Source: Pleomorphomonas sp.
GTDB lineage: Bacteria; Pseudomonadota; Alphaproteobacteria; Rhizobiales; Pleomorphomonadaceae
DNA: 64,000 nt
Assembly (NCBI GenBank): GCA_029976075.1
Contig: JARKNW010000123.1
Location: 44,327-108,326, forward strand
Direction of reading: 5' to 3'
Made by a program: the position numbers and the translations under genes. Numbering within the stretch: position 1 is the first letter of the stretch; the number at the start of each line of letters is the position of its first letter. The notes beneath the pieces are model-generated. The model did not search any database, had not been told where the DNA came from, and saw nothing but the letters and a program-made list of their open reading frames with translations. This document shows, piece by piece, positions 1 to 9,083 of the stretch.

Positions 1-258
1 GCGCGGGCATCCACACTCAAGATGCTCACCGCTTTTCGTGCGCTCGGCCATGCAACGAACATCGGCGAGTGGAGGGACGAGCACAAAACCATCGCGATTG
101 CCGTACCGGTTTTCCACGACCAGCGTGTCGCGGCCTGCATCAACATCGTCATGCTCAAGAGTGCCATCACGATCGAGACGGCCCGTGAACGGTATCTTGG
201 ATCGCTGACCGCCGCCGCGCGCAAGATCCAGGACTATCTTGACGCCCCTAAATCTTGA
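1..258 (+). CDS. IclR-family transcriptional regulator, C-terminal part only
   Basis: This frame is open from the first base of the window, so only the last 85 residues are present. The visible part resembles the end of the IclR effector-binding (GAF-like) domain: a strand such as IAIAVPVFHDQRVAACINIV followed by a long C-terminal helix. IclR proteins are dimeric repressors or activators that bind a small metabolite through this domain. The DNA-binding half would lie upstream of the window. It is transcribed towards the peptide-type ABC operon that begins 350 bases later and may control it, but no operator is visible to prove that. The family call rests on a short fragment. Confidence 0.62.
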   Translation, partial: ARASTLKMLTAFRALGHATNIGEWRDEHKTIAIAVPVFHDQRVAACINIVMLKSAITIETARERYLGSLTAAARKIQDYLDAPKS

Positions 259-607
259 TGTGGATGAGCCGAGAACTACGCAGTAGCAGACACGCCCCCT
301 CGACCGGGCAGGTCTCGCAAATCTGACCGTACCGCTCCTCGGCGCGCCCCCATACCCTGCCATCTGGAATGCGCCATGAACCGCAATCCTATTGTGGTTT
401 ACCGGACGATCCCACATTGCCGCCGTTGCCGGCATACTTGAATGCCGTTTTCTTGCACCGGCTTTATTTTTCAGCAATCGGTCAAACCAGCCAGATTAAC
501 AACCCGCTATTTTGCGAGATTGTGAGCTTTGGCACGGGTTTTGCCAACTTAGGATGACCGTTTTGACGGTTTTGTTGAATCTCTGATTATAAATAATGAG
601 GGGAATC
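259..607 (+). promoter_or_regulatory. Intergenic region with possible promoter of the ABC operon
   Basis: I see no convincing gene in these 349 bases. Near the downstream end there is a TTGACG hexamer at 563-568 and a TTATAA/TATAAA stretch at 587-593, about 18 bases apart. That could be a sigma-70-like promoter, though it would leave a very short leader. A small inverted repeat (ACCGT, four bases, ACGGT) at 557-570 overlaps the putative -35 box. The ribosome-binding site for the binding-protein gene is GAGGGGA at about 598-604. The promoter assignment is by eye and weak. Confidence 0.3.
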
Positions 608-2188
608 ATGACCACGGATATCAACCGTCGACGCTTCTTGCGGGGCGCGGCCGGGGCAGCGGCGGCCACCGGCTTCCTGCAAATCAATCCCGACTTTTTC
701 ATCTCCTCGGCCTTCGCTGCCACCGGCAAGCCGATGACGTTCCTGTCGGCCGAGAACATTACCGGCAACTGGGATCCTACCGCCCATACCACCCTGTCAC
801 AGAAGAACATCGAGGGCTTTGTGATGGGCTTCCTCACGCGGACGCCCATGCGCCTCGACAACCCCGGCGCCGTTAACTACGAGCTTGCGACCTCGATCAC
901 TCTCCTCGATCCGCATCGGCTGGAAATCAAGCTTCGGCAGGATATCGTTTTCCATGACGGCAAGCCGCTCAAGGCCGAGGATGTCAAGGCCACCTTCGAA
1001 TACGGTGCCCTCCCCGACCGTCCGGCCCAGTGGTATCCGGGGCCGACCGAGACACTGACCATTACCACGCCGGACGACTACACCGTCATCGTCGATACCT
1101 CCAAGGGTGGCTATCCGGCCCATCTATTCATCTTCCTCGCCTCCTTCCTGCCGATCATGTCGGCCAAGGATATCGCGGAGGGGCCCGGCGGCGTGCTGAG
1201 CCAGCGTCTCAACGGCACCGGCCCCTTCAAGTTCGTCGCGCAGCAGGGCAACGACACGGTGCTCGAAGCCTTCGACGGCTATTTCAAGGGCAAACCCGCC
1301 ATCCCGACCATTCACTTCACCTTCGTCGGCGATTCAACCACGCGCATGCTGTCGCTGATGAACGGACAGGCCTCGATCGTCGAGCGCCTCGAGCCGGAAC
1401 AGGTGGCGACGCTCGAAAGCAATCCGGCGATCAGCATCAACAAGGTGGTCTCGGTCGAAAACAAGTATCTCTGGTTCCGCTGTTCCAAGCCGCCATTCGA
1501 CGATCCGCGAGTGCGCATGGCCGCCTGTCATGCCATCGACCGCGCCCAGATCCTGGAAGTGCTCGGCTCGGCCGGACACGCTTCGTCCAACTTCGTTTCG
1601 CCCGTCAAGTTCGGCTACATCGACCTGCCCAACTATCCCCAACACGACCCCGACAAGTGTCAGGCGCTCCTGGCCGAAGCCGGGTTTCCCAAGGGAGAAG
1701 GGTTACCGCCGCTCGAATACATCACCTCGGTCGGCTTCTATCCCAAGACCAAGGAATACGGAGAGATAATCGCTGCCATGCTTCAGGAGCAGGGGTTCCC
1801 GGTCAGCCTCACCGTGCTCGAACCGGCGGCTTGGAACGAGCGGCTCTACGACCGACCCGGCGGCGGTCCCGGCCACATGGTCGACTGCGGCTGGTCCACC
1901 GCCTCGCCCGAGCCCGATCTCGTCCTGCGCACCCACTTCCATTCCTCATCGCACCGCATCACCGGCATCGTCGACAAGGACCTTGATGCCAGCCTCGACA
2001 AGGAGCGCGGAGCTCCCACGCTCGAGGCGCGCCAGAAGATCCTGCAGGAGGAGACCATGCCGCTCCTCGCAAGCAAGATGCCGGCGCTATCGCTGTTCAC
2101 TTCGGTGATGATCCACGCCATGCAGAAGGATTTCGTCGGCCTCTACATCTATCCGGACGGCTCGATGGACGCCTCCGCGACCGCCTGA
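608..2188 (+). CDS. ABC importer substrate-binding protein, family 5 (DppA/OppA-like)
   Basis: This is the periplasmic binding protein of a peptide/nickel/opine-type (family 5) ABC importer. The N terminus carries a twin-arginine-like signal (MTTDINRRRFLRGAAG) followed by an Ala-rich hydrophobic stretch, so export by Tat is likely. The mature part has family features: an early lobe segment on how the substrate is presented (DIVFHDGKPLKAEDVKATFE), the LNGTGPFKF block, and a late dipeptide-type segment with QKILQEETMPLLA. About 526 residues is normal for the family. I chose the ATG at 608 rather than 596 because GAGGGGA lies just before it. It is the first gene of an operon that continues with two permeases and a fused ATPase. 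The ligand is unknown; the linked amidohydrolase and kinases suggest an amide- or amine-containing molecule rather than a plain peptide. Confidence 0.9.
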   Translation: MTTDINRRRFLRGAAGAAAATGFLQINPDFFISSAFAATGKPMTFLSAENITGNWDPTAHTTLSQKNIEGFVMGFLTRTPMRLDNPGAVNYELATSITLLDPHRLEIKLRQDIVFHDGKPLKAEDVKATFEYGALPDRPAQWYPGPTETLTITTPDDYTVIVDTSKGGYPAHLFIFLASFLPIMSAKDIAEGPGGVLSQRLNGTGPFKFVAQQGNDTVLEAFDGYFKGKPAIPTIHFTFVGDSTTRMLSLMNGQASIVERLEPEQVATLESNPAISINKVVSVENKYLWFRCSKPPFDDPRVRMAACHAIDRAQILEVLGSAGHASSNFVSPVKFGYIDLPNYPQHDPDKCQALLAEAGFPKGEGLPPLEYITSVGFYPKTKEYGEIIAAMLQEQGFPVSLTVLEPAAWNERLYDRPGGGPGHMVDCGWSTASPEPDLVLRTHFHSSSHRITGIVDKDLDASLDKERGAPTLEARQKILQEETMPLLASKMPALSLFTSVMIHAMQKDFVGLYIYPDGSMDASATA

Positions 2189-2286
2189 AGCCAGCACGTT
2201 GTGTTCGCGGGAAGGGTCGGGCGGCGGCGATCGCCGCCCGACTCCCCAGAAATCCAAGGTCGTTGCCGAGCGGAGACGTCGATTCC

Positions 2287-3267
2287 ATGTTCGTCATGAA
2301 TTTCCTCATCCGTCGCCTCGCACAAGGCGTCGTGATCATCTTTCTGGTGTCGCTGCTGATCTTCACGTTGCTGCGCGTCGTCCCCGGCGATCCGGTGCGC
2401 ATGATGGCTGGCGGCATGGCACCTGAAGCACTGATCGAGCAGATCGCCAAGGACATGGGGCTCAGGGATCCCATCCTCGTCCAGTTTGGCCGTTATGCCA
2501 CCCGCGTGGTGCAGGGCGACCTCGGCCAGTCCTTCGTCCGCCCGGCCAACGGGGCGGCCACAGGCGGCGCGACCTTCAACGACAGTTCGCGCGGCGAACG
2601 CGCCGAGGTTCTCGACCTCATCATCGACGCGCTACCAATGACGCTTCAACTCGCCGCCCTGGCGCTCGCCTTTGCCCTGACCTTCTCCGGGCTGGTCGGA
2701 GTTGCCGGCGGCCTCGCTCCGGGCCGATGGCCGGACAAGCTCGCCTTCTACATATCCTCGATCTTCATCTCGCTCCCCAACTTCTGGCTCGGCATCGTGC
2801 TGACGCTGCTCCTGTCGGTAAAGCTCGGCTGGCTGCCGGCCATCGGCTACAACGGCTTCGGCTACACGATCCTGCCGGCCATCATCCTGGCCGTAGAGTT
2901 GTCACCGGTACTGATCCGCACGCTGACGAGCTCGATCGCCGCTCAGATGGGGGCCTACTACGTCTCCGTCGGCGCCGTACGCGGCCTGAGCCGTTCCAGG
3001 ATCATCGCCAACCATGCGCTTCGCAACGCTTCGGTGCCGTTGCTCAACCTGCTCGGCATCCAGTTTTCCGGCCTGCTCGGCGGCGTGGTCATCGTCGAAT
3101 ACATCTTCGACTACCCCGGCCTCGGCCTGTTGACCATCAATGCGGTACTGCAGCGCGATTTTCCGTTGATCCAGGGCATCGCCATCGTCACCTCCGCCAT
3201 TTTCGTGCTGATCAACATTCTCGTCGATCTGGCCGCCACCTCCATCGACCCGAGGTTAGAATACTGA
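2287..3267 (+). CDS. ABC importer permease, DppB type
   Basis: This is the first inner-membrane subunit of the family 5 importer. It begins with the typical short cytoplasmic stretch and first membrane helix (FLIRRLAQGVVIIFLVSLL), followed by the DppB hallmark RVVPGDPVRMMAGG. The rest is BPD_transp_1 membrane helices with an EAA-type loop near the end of the domain (YYVSVGAVRGLSRSRIIANH) that docks on the ATPase. It ends with the usual DLAATSIDPRLEY. Its length of about 326 residues fits the family. The ATG at 2287 is preferred because GGAGA lies about ten bases upstream; ATG 2296 is the alternative. The downstream permease starts on its stop codon (TGATG), so the two are translationally coupled. 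Confidence 0.88.
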   Translation: MFVMNFLIRRLAQGVVIIFLVSLLIFTLLRVVPGDPVRMMAGGMAPEALIEQIAKDMGLRDPILVQFGRYATRVVQGDLGQSFVRPANGAATGGATFNDSSRGERAEVLDLIIDALPMTLQLAALALAFALTFSGLVGVAGGLAPGRWPDKLAFYISSIFISLPNFWLGIVLTLLLSVKLGWLPAIGYNGFGYTILPAIILAVELSPVLIRTLTSSIAAQMGAYYVSVGAVRGLSRSRIIANHALRNASVPLLNLLGIQFSGLLGGVVIVEYIFDYPGLGLLTINAVLQRDFPLIQGIAIVTSAIFVLINILVDLAATSIDPRLEY

Positions 3268-4184
3268 TGGCAAGCCTGACCTCCGATAACCAGCTGTCGA
3301 CGCCGATGTCGGCCAGCCAGTCCATCGCCCACCGGATCTTCCACCGGGCCATTCGCTCCTCGGCCTTCCGGGTTGGTGCCATTCTGTTCGTCATCCTGCT
3401 TTTGGCGACGATCTTCTACCCCGAGCTGAGCGGCATCGACCCGACCAAGATGAACGTCAAGGCTCGCCTCCTGCCACCACTGTTCCTCGGAGAGAACTGG
3501 AGCTGGGCACACCCGCTCGGCACCGACCAGATCGGTCGCGACATGCTGGTGCGCACGCTGGTCGGTCTGCGCTATTCCTTCCTGATCGGTGTCATGTCGG
3601 TGGTGGTGACGTTGCTGATCGGCTGCGCGCTTGGCACCGTCGCCGGTTATTTTGGCGGTCGCACGGACGCAGTGATCATGCGCGTCACCGACGCTCAACT
3701 GTCGATCCCGATGATCATCCTCGCCATCGCCATCCTCGGCGTTTCGCGGCCGACCATTCCGGCCATCGTCGTCGTGCTCGGCTTGTCGAACTGGCCGGTC
3801 TACGCCCGCATCATGCGCTCTGTCATGATGACCGAGCGTCAGCAGGAATACGTTCGCGCCGCCAAGGTCAGCGGCGCCAACGATGCCTCGATCATCTTGA
3901 CGCTACTGCTCCCGCTCCTGCTGCCGCCGGTGCTGTTCACGTCCATCCTGGACATCGCCCGGATGATGATCTTCGAATCCATCCTCGGCTTCCTCGGCCT
4001 CGGCGTGCAACCTCCGACCCCAACCTTCGGCAACATCATCGCCGACGGGCGAAAATACCTCATGAATGCCTGGTGGATCGCCACCATGCCCGGCCTGTTC
4101 CTCGGGCTGACGCTGACCAGTATCAACCTCGTCGGCTCGGCCCTCGAGACCGCCCGCAACGCCATCCACGAGGGCAAGTCATGA
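3267..4184 (+). CDS. ABC importer permease, DppC type
   Basis: This is the second membrane subunit of the family 5 importer, about 305 residues. It has the DppC layout: an N-terminal helix (FRVGAILFVILLLATIFYP), the conserved HPLGTDQIGRDMLVRTLVG segment, then the permease domain with an EAA loop (RQQEYVRAAKVSGANDASI). The end includes a FLGLGVQPPTPTFGNIIADG block that is very typical of DppC/OppC proteins. Start and stop overlap both neighbours (TGATG at 3265-3269, ATGA at 4181-4184), so the permease-permease-ATPase set is one transcriptional and translational unit. It should pair with the DppB-type subunit to form the channel. Substrate unknown. Confidence 0.9.
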   Translation: MASLTSDNQLSTPMSASQSIAHRIFHRAIRSSAFRVGAILFVILLLATIFYPELSGIDPTKMNVKARLLPPLFLGENWSWAHPLGTDQIGRDMLVRTLVGLRYSFLIGVMSVVVTLLIGCALGTVAGYFGGRTDAVIMRVTDAQLSIPMIILAIAILGVSRPTIPAIVVVLGLSNWPVYARIMRSVMMTERQQEYVRAAKVSGANDASIILTLLLPLLLPPVLFTSILDIARMMIFESILGFLGLGVQPPTPTFGNIIADGRKYLMNAWWIATMPGLFLGLTLTSINLVGSALETARNAIHEGKS

Positions 4185-5998
4185 CCGCCCCCCTTCTCGA
4201 CGTCCGCAACCTGTCAGTCGGCATCGGCTCCTCCAGTCGGCTGATCCTGGACGACGTGTCGCTGTCCCTGAAACCCCGCGAAATCGTCGGCCTTGTCGGC
4301 ACTTCGGGCGCCGGCAAGACCGTACTGTCCAAAGCGCTGGTCAACTGGCTGGCGCCACCGCTCGTCCGGCGAGCCGGCGAGGTCGTGTTCGAGGGGCAGG
4401 ACATCTTCTCCCTCGGCGAGCGCGACATGCGTGAAATGCGCCGCAAGGTCGCCTATGTCGGCGCCAATCCGCAAGGAGCACTCGACCCGACGCTGCCCGT
4501 CGGCAGGCAGATTGTCGAGAAGCTGCGCGCCACGGTACCGGGCACCAGCCTGCTCAACGCCGAGACAGCGGCGATCGAACTGCTCGAGGCCGTGCGCATT
4601 CCATCCGCGCGTCAGCGGTTTGCCGATTACCCGTCGCAATTCAGCGGCGGCATGATGCAGCGGGCGTTGATCGTCGACGCGCTCATTACCAACCCGACGC
4701 TTTTGGTCGCCGACAACGTCACCCAGCCGCTCGATGTCACCGTCGCCGCCCAGGTGATCCGGTTGATGAAGGAACTGACGGAGAAGTTCGAGACGGCGAT
4801 CCTGTTCATCTCGTCGTCGCTTGCCGTCGCCCGCGAGGCATCGGCCCGCATGCTGGTGCTCGACGAAGGCCGGATCGTCGAAGATCGGCCGACCGAGGAT
4901 CTGATCGCCCGTCCCGACCATGGCTACACGCGCGACCTCGTCACAGAGACCCCGAAAATCTGGACGACGCATTTCACACCGCCGCCGGCGGCCGACGACA
5001 CGGTGCTCAGCCTGCGCGACGTCTCGCAGGTCTACAAGGTCAAGCGACGGACCGGGTTCGGCGGGTTTGATGAACTGCGCGCCGTGCACAACGTGACCTT
5101 CGACGTGCGTCGTGGCGACAGCTTCGCCATCGTCGGAGAATCGGGTTGCGGCAAATCGACGCTGATGCGCCTCTTGAGCCGGCTTGAGCAGCCGGTGTCG
5201 GGCGAAGTGATCTGCATGGGCGAGGACATCGCCAAACTGAAGGGCCAGCGGCTGCTCGATTTCCGCCGCCGCCTGCAACTGGTGTTGCAGGATCCCTTCG
5301 GCTCACTGCCGCCGCGCACCGCCATCGGCGTCATGCTCGAAAAGCCGCTTCGCGTTCACGGCTGGCGCGACCGGTCGCGGATCCGCGAACGCGTCGAGAC
5401 GGTGATGGTCGAGGTCGGCCTCGATCCCAACCTTTACGGCGAGCTGCCGCTCGGTCTTTCCGCCGGCCAGCGCCAGCGCATCAACGTCGCCCGGGCATTG
5501 GTGCTGAAGCCAGAGATTCTGATCATGGACGAGACGCTGTCGTCGCTAGACCAGTCCGAACAGTTCAAGCTACTCGACCTGTTCGCCCGCCTGCAGCGCG
5601 ACCACGGGCTCACCTACATCTTCATTTCCCACGATCTCGCCATGGTTCGCAAAGTGTGCAACCGCGTCGCGGTCATGTACCTCGGAGAGGTCTTCGAGCT
5701 CGCCAACAACGAAAGATTGTTCTTCGATCCGGGGCACCCCTACACAATGGCCCTGCTCAGCGCCATGCCGACGCTCGAACCGCGCCGCTACCGACCGGAG
5801 GATTGCCTCATGGAAGGCGAGCCTCCCAGTCCGATCAATCTTCCAAAAGGCTGCAGCTTCCGCTCGCGCTGCCCGCGCGCCGTCGATCGCTGTGCCGATC
5901 GGCCGCCGCACCTCACCATACGAGGCCAGCGCGACTTCGCCGCCTGCCACCTCGTCGCCGATCCAGCACCGCCCGCAAAGGCTGCATTGTCCGCTTGA
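4181..5998 (+). CDS. Fused DppD-DppF-type ABC ATPase with a degenerate first half
   Basis: About 605 residues carry two nucleotide-binding domains in one chain, energising the family 5 importer. The first half has a Walker A (GTSGAGKT, near residue 45) and an FSGGMMQR signature. Its Walker B reads LLVADNVTQPLD, so the catalytic Glu is replaced by Asn, and the H-loop reads FISSSLAV, without His. The second half is intact: GESGCGKST, LSAGQRQR, ILIMDETLSSLD and FISHDLAMV. A C-terminal oligopeptide-type tail (CSFRSRCPRA, with Cys residues) follows. One ATP site is therefore probably non-catalytic, as in other asymmetric ABC proteins. The gene overlaps the permease by ATGA. Duplex ATPases of this type occur elsewhere in proteobacteria. 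Confidence 0.9.
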   Translation: MTAPLLDVRNLSVGIGSSSRLILDDVSLSLKPREIVGLVGTSGAGKTVLSKALVNWLAPPLVRRAGEVVFEGQDIFSLGERDMREMRRKVAYVGANPQGALDPTLPVGRQIVEKLRATVPGTSLLNAETAAIELLEAVRIPSARQRFADYPSQFSGGMMQRALIVDALITNPTLLVADNVTQPLDVTVAAQVIRLMKELTEKFETAILFISSSLAVAREASARMLVLDEGRIVEDRPTEDLIARPDHGYTRDLVTETPKIWTTHFTPPPAADDTVLSLRDVSQVYKVKRRTGFGGFDELRAVHNVTFDVRRGDSFAIVGESGCGKSTLMRLLSRLEQPVSGEVICMGEDIAKLKGQRLLDFRRRLQLVLQDPFGSLPPRTAIGVMLEKPLRVHGWRDRSRIRERVETVMVEVGLDPNLYGELPLGLSAGQRQRINVARALVLKPEILIMDETLSSLDQSEQFKLLDLFARLQRDHGLTYIFISHDLAMVRKVCNRVAVMYLGEVFELANNERLFFDPGHPYTMALLSAMPTLEPRRYRPEDCLMEGEPPSPINLPKGCSFRSRCPRAVDRCADRPPHLTIRGQRDFAACHLVADPAPPAKAALSA

Positions 5999-6063
5999 TG
6001 CCGATGCATCGAAGCGGCACCCCATGGAGAGAAGACGATGACCAGCGGGCGAGGAGGGCCAGC

Positions 6064-6825
6064 ATGAGTTACGGCGAACGGCGGATGAACGTCATTCTGG
6101 AGGAACTGCGGCGCAACCAGCGCGTACAGGTGGCCGATCTCTCGGAAATGCTCGGCGTGAGCCAGGAATCGATCCGACGCGACCTCAAGGAGATGGAGGC
6201 GCGCGGCCACCTGCGCCGCGTCTACGGTGGCGCAGTGGCCGACGAAAAGGAGGCCGATCGGCCCTATTCCGACCGCTTGCGTCTGGCGATGCGCGAGAAG
6301 ATCCGCATCGGACAGGCCGCCGCCGCGCTGATCGAAAATGGAATGAAGGTGTTCATCGACACTGGCACCACGGCAGTCGCCTGCCTGAGGCATCTCGGCG
6401 ACTGCCGCAATGTGACCGTGGTGAGCAACTCGGTGGCTATCGCCGCCTATCTCTGCGAGCGACCGGAGATCGGATTTCGCATGCTCGGCGGACGCCTGCG
6501 GCCGGAGTACCAGGCCGTTTATGGCCATGAGACCATGACGGCGCTGCGCGAACACTATTTCGACCTGGCGCTGCTCGGCATTTCGACCGTCCATCTCGAT
6601 CGCGGCTTCATGGACTTCGGCGAGGACGAGGCGGAGCTGCGCCGCATCGCCCGTGACCGAGCCCGCCGCTCGGTGGTGCTGGCCGACAGTTCGAAGTTCG
6701 GCCGCCTCGGCTCGATCCACACCTTCGACCTCGATCAAGCCGGCGGCATCATTACCTCCGGCATCGTGCCTGCGGATTTCACCGCAAGATTGCAGCAACT
6801 CAACGTGGACCTCATTCATGCTTGA
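6064..6825 (+). CDS. DeoR-family transcriptional regulator
   Basis: This 253-residue regulator has the DeoR N-terminal helix-turn-helix (LEELRRNQRVQVADLSEMLG, then SQESIRRDLKEME) and the family RRVYGGAV motif. The C-terminal DeoRC sugar-phosphate isomerase-like domain contains a glycine-rich phosphate site (FIDTGTTAVACL). DeoR proteins usually repress a catabolic operon and are released by a phosphorylated intermediate. That fits the two kinases and the phosphatase downstream. It sits inside the operon, 65 bases after the ATPase and overlapping the next gene by 8 bases. The ATG at 6064 follows the GGAGGGCC at about 6051-6058. The target operon and effector are inferred from position only. Confidence 0.9.
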   Translation: MSYGERRMNVILEELRRNQRVQVADLSEMLGVSQESIRRDLKEMEARGHLRRVYGGAVADEKEADRPYSDRLRLAMREKIRIGQAAAALIENGMKVFIDTGTTAVACLRHLGDCRNVTVVSNSVAIAAYLCERPEIGFRMLGGRLRPEYQAVYGHETMTALREHYFDLALLGISTVHLDRGFMDFGEDEAELRRIARDRARRSVVLADSSKFGRLGSIHTFDLDQAGGIITSGIVPADFTARLQQLNVDLIHA

Positions 6826-8110
6826 TCATACGACTACCATCGCCGCGCCCGTAAATGCCAACCGGCTCAAGGCCATGATGGACGGCGTCACCGTTTTCGG
6901 AGCCGGCTCGGGTGGCGCCATGACGCGTTTGACGCTTTCCCGCGAGGATGGCGCCGCGCGCGACTGGCTGAAGACCTGGTTCGTCGATCACGGCTTCACG
7001 CACAAGTTCGACGGTATAGGCAACCAGTTCGGTCTGTTGGAAGCGGCTGGTGCCGGAGCGCCGACGGTGATGGTCGGCTCGCATCTCGACAGCCAACCCA
7101 ATGGTGGTCGCTTCGACGGCACCCTTGGCGTCATCTCAGCCTGCGAGGCGGTCGTCGCCGTCACCGAGGCACTGAAGAAGCGTGGGGGCACGTCGCGCGT
7201 CAACTTCGCAGTGGTCAACTGGACCAATGAGGAAGGCGCTCGCTTCCAGCCGAGTCTCCTCGGCAGCTCGGTGTTCGCGGGCAGTGCGGAGCTTGATTGG
7301 GCGCTCGATCGCAAGGATGGCAACGGCATCAGCGTACGCGAAGCGCTCGCCGATATCGGCTATGCCGGCAGTGACCACGTCCCCATCCCCGACGCGCTTA
7401 TCGAGCTTCACATCGAGGGGGCCGAAGCGCTCGACCGTGAAGGACGCAAGTTCGGCGCCTTTACCCGCTATTGGGGGGCGACCAAATACCGCCTCGCCTT
7501 CCTGGGTCGGCAGGCCCACACCGGCCCGACCCCGATGGCCGAGCGCCGGGACGCGTTGCTTGCCGGCGCCTATCTCATCGCCGACCTCAAGGCGATGGCC
7601 GGCGACTACGGGCTCGACCTGCACACTTCGGTCGGCCGCCTCGAAGTCTTTCCCAACTCGCCCAACACGGTACCGGCCGAAGCCGTGCTGTTCATCGAGC
7701 TCCGGGCGGCAGCCCCCGATATCCTCGCCGAGGCGGAGGCCCGCATGCTCGCCGACGTCGACAAGGCAGCCAGCCGAGCTGGCGTCGGCCACGAAGTCCG
7801 CTTCATCGACCGCCGGGTCGCCGGCGCCTTCTCGCCCGGCCTCATCCGCCTCGCCGACGAGGTTTCGCTGTCGCTCGGCGAGACCATGCGTCGGCTTGAC
7901 ACCATCGGCGGGCACGACGCCGTCGCCATGTCGGCGGCATGTCCCGCCGTCGTGCTGGCCGTACGCAGTCGTGGCGGCGTCATCCACCATCCGACCGAGT
8001 TCACCTCCATCGAGGACCAAGCCTTCGGCACCCAGGTGATCGCCGATATGCTTTATCGCATCGCCACCGAAGGGCTCGACACCGTGATTGGCGAAGAGGG
8101 GCGGACATGA
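6818..8110 (+). CDS. M20-family Zn-dependent amidohydrolase (AllC/HyuC/N-carbamoyl-amino-acid hydrolase type)
   Basis: This 430-residue enzyme belongs to the M20 metallopeptidase clan, in the group with allantoate amidohydrolase, N-carbamoyl-L-amino-acid hydrolase and beta-ureidopropionase. Metal ligands are visible: VGSHLDSQPNGGRFDG (His and Asp), NWTNEEGARFQPS (the Glu pair), LHIEG and GGHDAVAMS near the end. The lid domain has the usual R..HTGPTPM loop (GRQAHTGPTPMAERRDA). Such enzymes hydrolyse an amide or ureido bond in an imported nitrogen compound. In this protein the common LHIEQGP reads LHIEGAE, so the substrate pocket may be unusual. The start at 6818 overlaps the DeoR gene by 8 bases; the stop overlaps the next gene as ATGA. 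The exact substrate cannot be read from sequence. Confidence 0.83.
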   Translation: MLDHTTTIAAPVNANRLKAMMDGVTVFGAGSGGAMTRLTLSREDGAARDWLKTWFVDHGFTHKFDGIGNQFGLLEAAGAGAPTVMVGSHLDSQPNGGRFDGTLGVISACEAVVAVTEALKKRGGTSRVNFAVVNWTNEEGARFQPSLLGSSVFAGSAELDWALDRKDGNGISVREALADIGYAGSDHVPIPDALIELHIEGAEALDREGRKFGAFTRYWGATKYRLAFLGRQAHTGPTPMAERRDALLAGAYLIADLKAMAGDYGLDLHTSVGRLEVFPNSPNTVPAEAVLFIELRAAAPDILAEAEARMLADVDKAASRAGVGHEVRFIDRRVAGAFSPGLIRLADEVSLSLGETMRRLDTIGGHDAVAMSAACPAVVLAVRSRGGVIHHPTEFTSIEDQAFGTQVIADMLYRIATEGLDTVIGEEGRT

Positions 8111-9072
8111 AGCCGCTCGGTACGGCCACCGACCCGGCGGAGGTTCGGGCCGAAGCCGTTCTTTCCGCCCTGCCCGGCCTCGATCCCGCTGGCATCGCCT
8201 ACAGCCCAGCCGCCGCCGGGGTCGCCTCGCCATCGTTTCACGCTGTCGAAAGCACGAGCTTTTCCGTGACTATGGCAGGTAACCTGCCCGAAGCGTTCCT
8301 GAAGCTCACGGTGCCCCAGATCGCTTCGCTGGTCGACCTCGGAGTTGCCTTTCGCGTCGCCGGTACGTTGCACGACATGGGTCTGGCGCCCAAACCACTT
8401 CACCTCGACACCGAGCGCGGCGGCATCCTCTTCGCCCATCTTGGAGCGGACTACCGATCGGCCAGGATCGACGATCTCGCAACACCGGACAGGGCAGCGG
8501 CACTTGTCGGGATTCATCGGACCATCGCCCAAGGCGCACCATTCGGGCGGTCGTGGACGGTGTTCTCCGGCATTCGGCAGCTCAAGACCGAGCTTGCCAC
8601 GCTCGGCAGGCGGATGCCGGCCGACGCCGACTGGCTGTTCGCGGTCGCCGACATGAGCGAGGCGGCAATCGAAGCCGCCGGCTACGACCTTCGACCGGCA
8701 CATGCCGATCCGCATTCCTCCAACGTCATGATCGGGCCCGACGGTCGCCTCGTCCTGGTCGATTTCGACATGGCGGCCGATGTCGATCCCTACTATCAGC
8801 TAGGAACCCAGATGAACGAACTCTACCAGTTCGATAGCGACATGAAGCCGCTCCTTGAGGTCCATGACGGCGCCTATTCCGAGGCTGCCTTCGCACGCTG
8901 TCGTCTCTATGCGGCGGTCGACGATCTTTATTGGGCTCTTCGCAGCCTCATTCACGAGGAGCTGACATCCCTCAAGAGCCTCGAATTTTTGAAGTATGCC
9001 GAATGGCGCTTCCTGCGCTGCCGGATGCTGATGGGCCGTCCCGGCTTCGAAGCATTGATCCGGGCGATCTGA
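8107..9072 (+). CDS. APH/choline-kinase-like phosphotransferase (first of two)
   Basis: This 321-residue protein has the APH kinase-like fold. The catalytic loop HADPHSSNVM (HxDxxxxN, around residue 198) is followed by the metal-binding LVDFDMAADVDP. The N-terminal lobe is less typical; a candidate nucleotide lysine lies in EAFLKLTVPQ. Relatives phosphorylate hydroxyls of small amino-alcohols such as choline, homoserine, methylthioribose or aminoglycosides. It overlaps the amidohydrolase by ATGA and is followed by a second kinase of the same superfamily, which suggests two phosphorylation steps or a two-subunit enzyme on a released amino-alcohol. A resistance role is not indicated by the context. 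Confidence 0.75.
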   Translation: MKPLGTATDPAEVRAEAVLSALPGLDPAGIAYSPAAAGVASPSFHAVESTSFSVTMAGNLPEAFLKLTVPQIASLVDLGVAFRVAGTLHDMGLAPKPLHLDTERGGILFAHLGADYRSARIDDLATPDRAAALVGIHRTIAQGAPFGRSWTVFSGIRQLKTELATLGRRMPADADWLFAVADMSEAAIEAAGYDLRPAHADPHSSNVMIGPDGRLVLVDFDMAADVDPYYQLGTQMNELYQFDSDMKPLLEVHDGAYSEAAFARCRLYAAVDDLYWALRSLIHEELTSLKSLEFLKYAEWRFLRCRMLMGRPGFEALIRAI

Positions 9073-9083
9073 TGGAGGCGACA

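Noticed and set aside
369..557. 62-codon open frame upstream of the ABC operon
   Set aside because: No ribosome-binding site, no recognisable sequence, and composition unlike the neighbouring genes.
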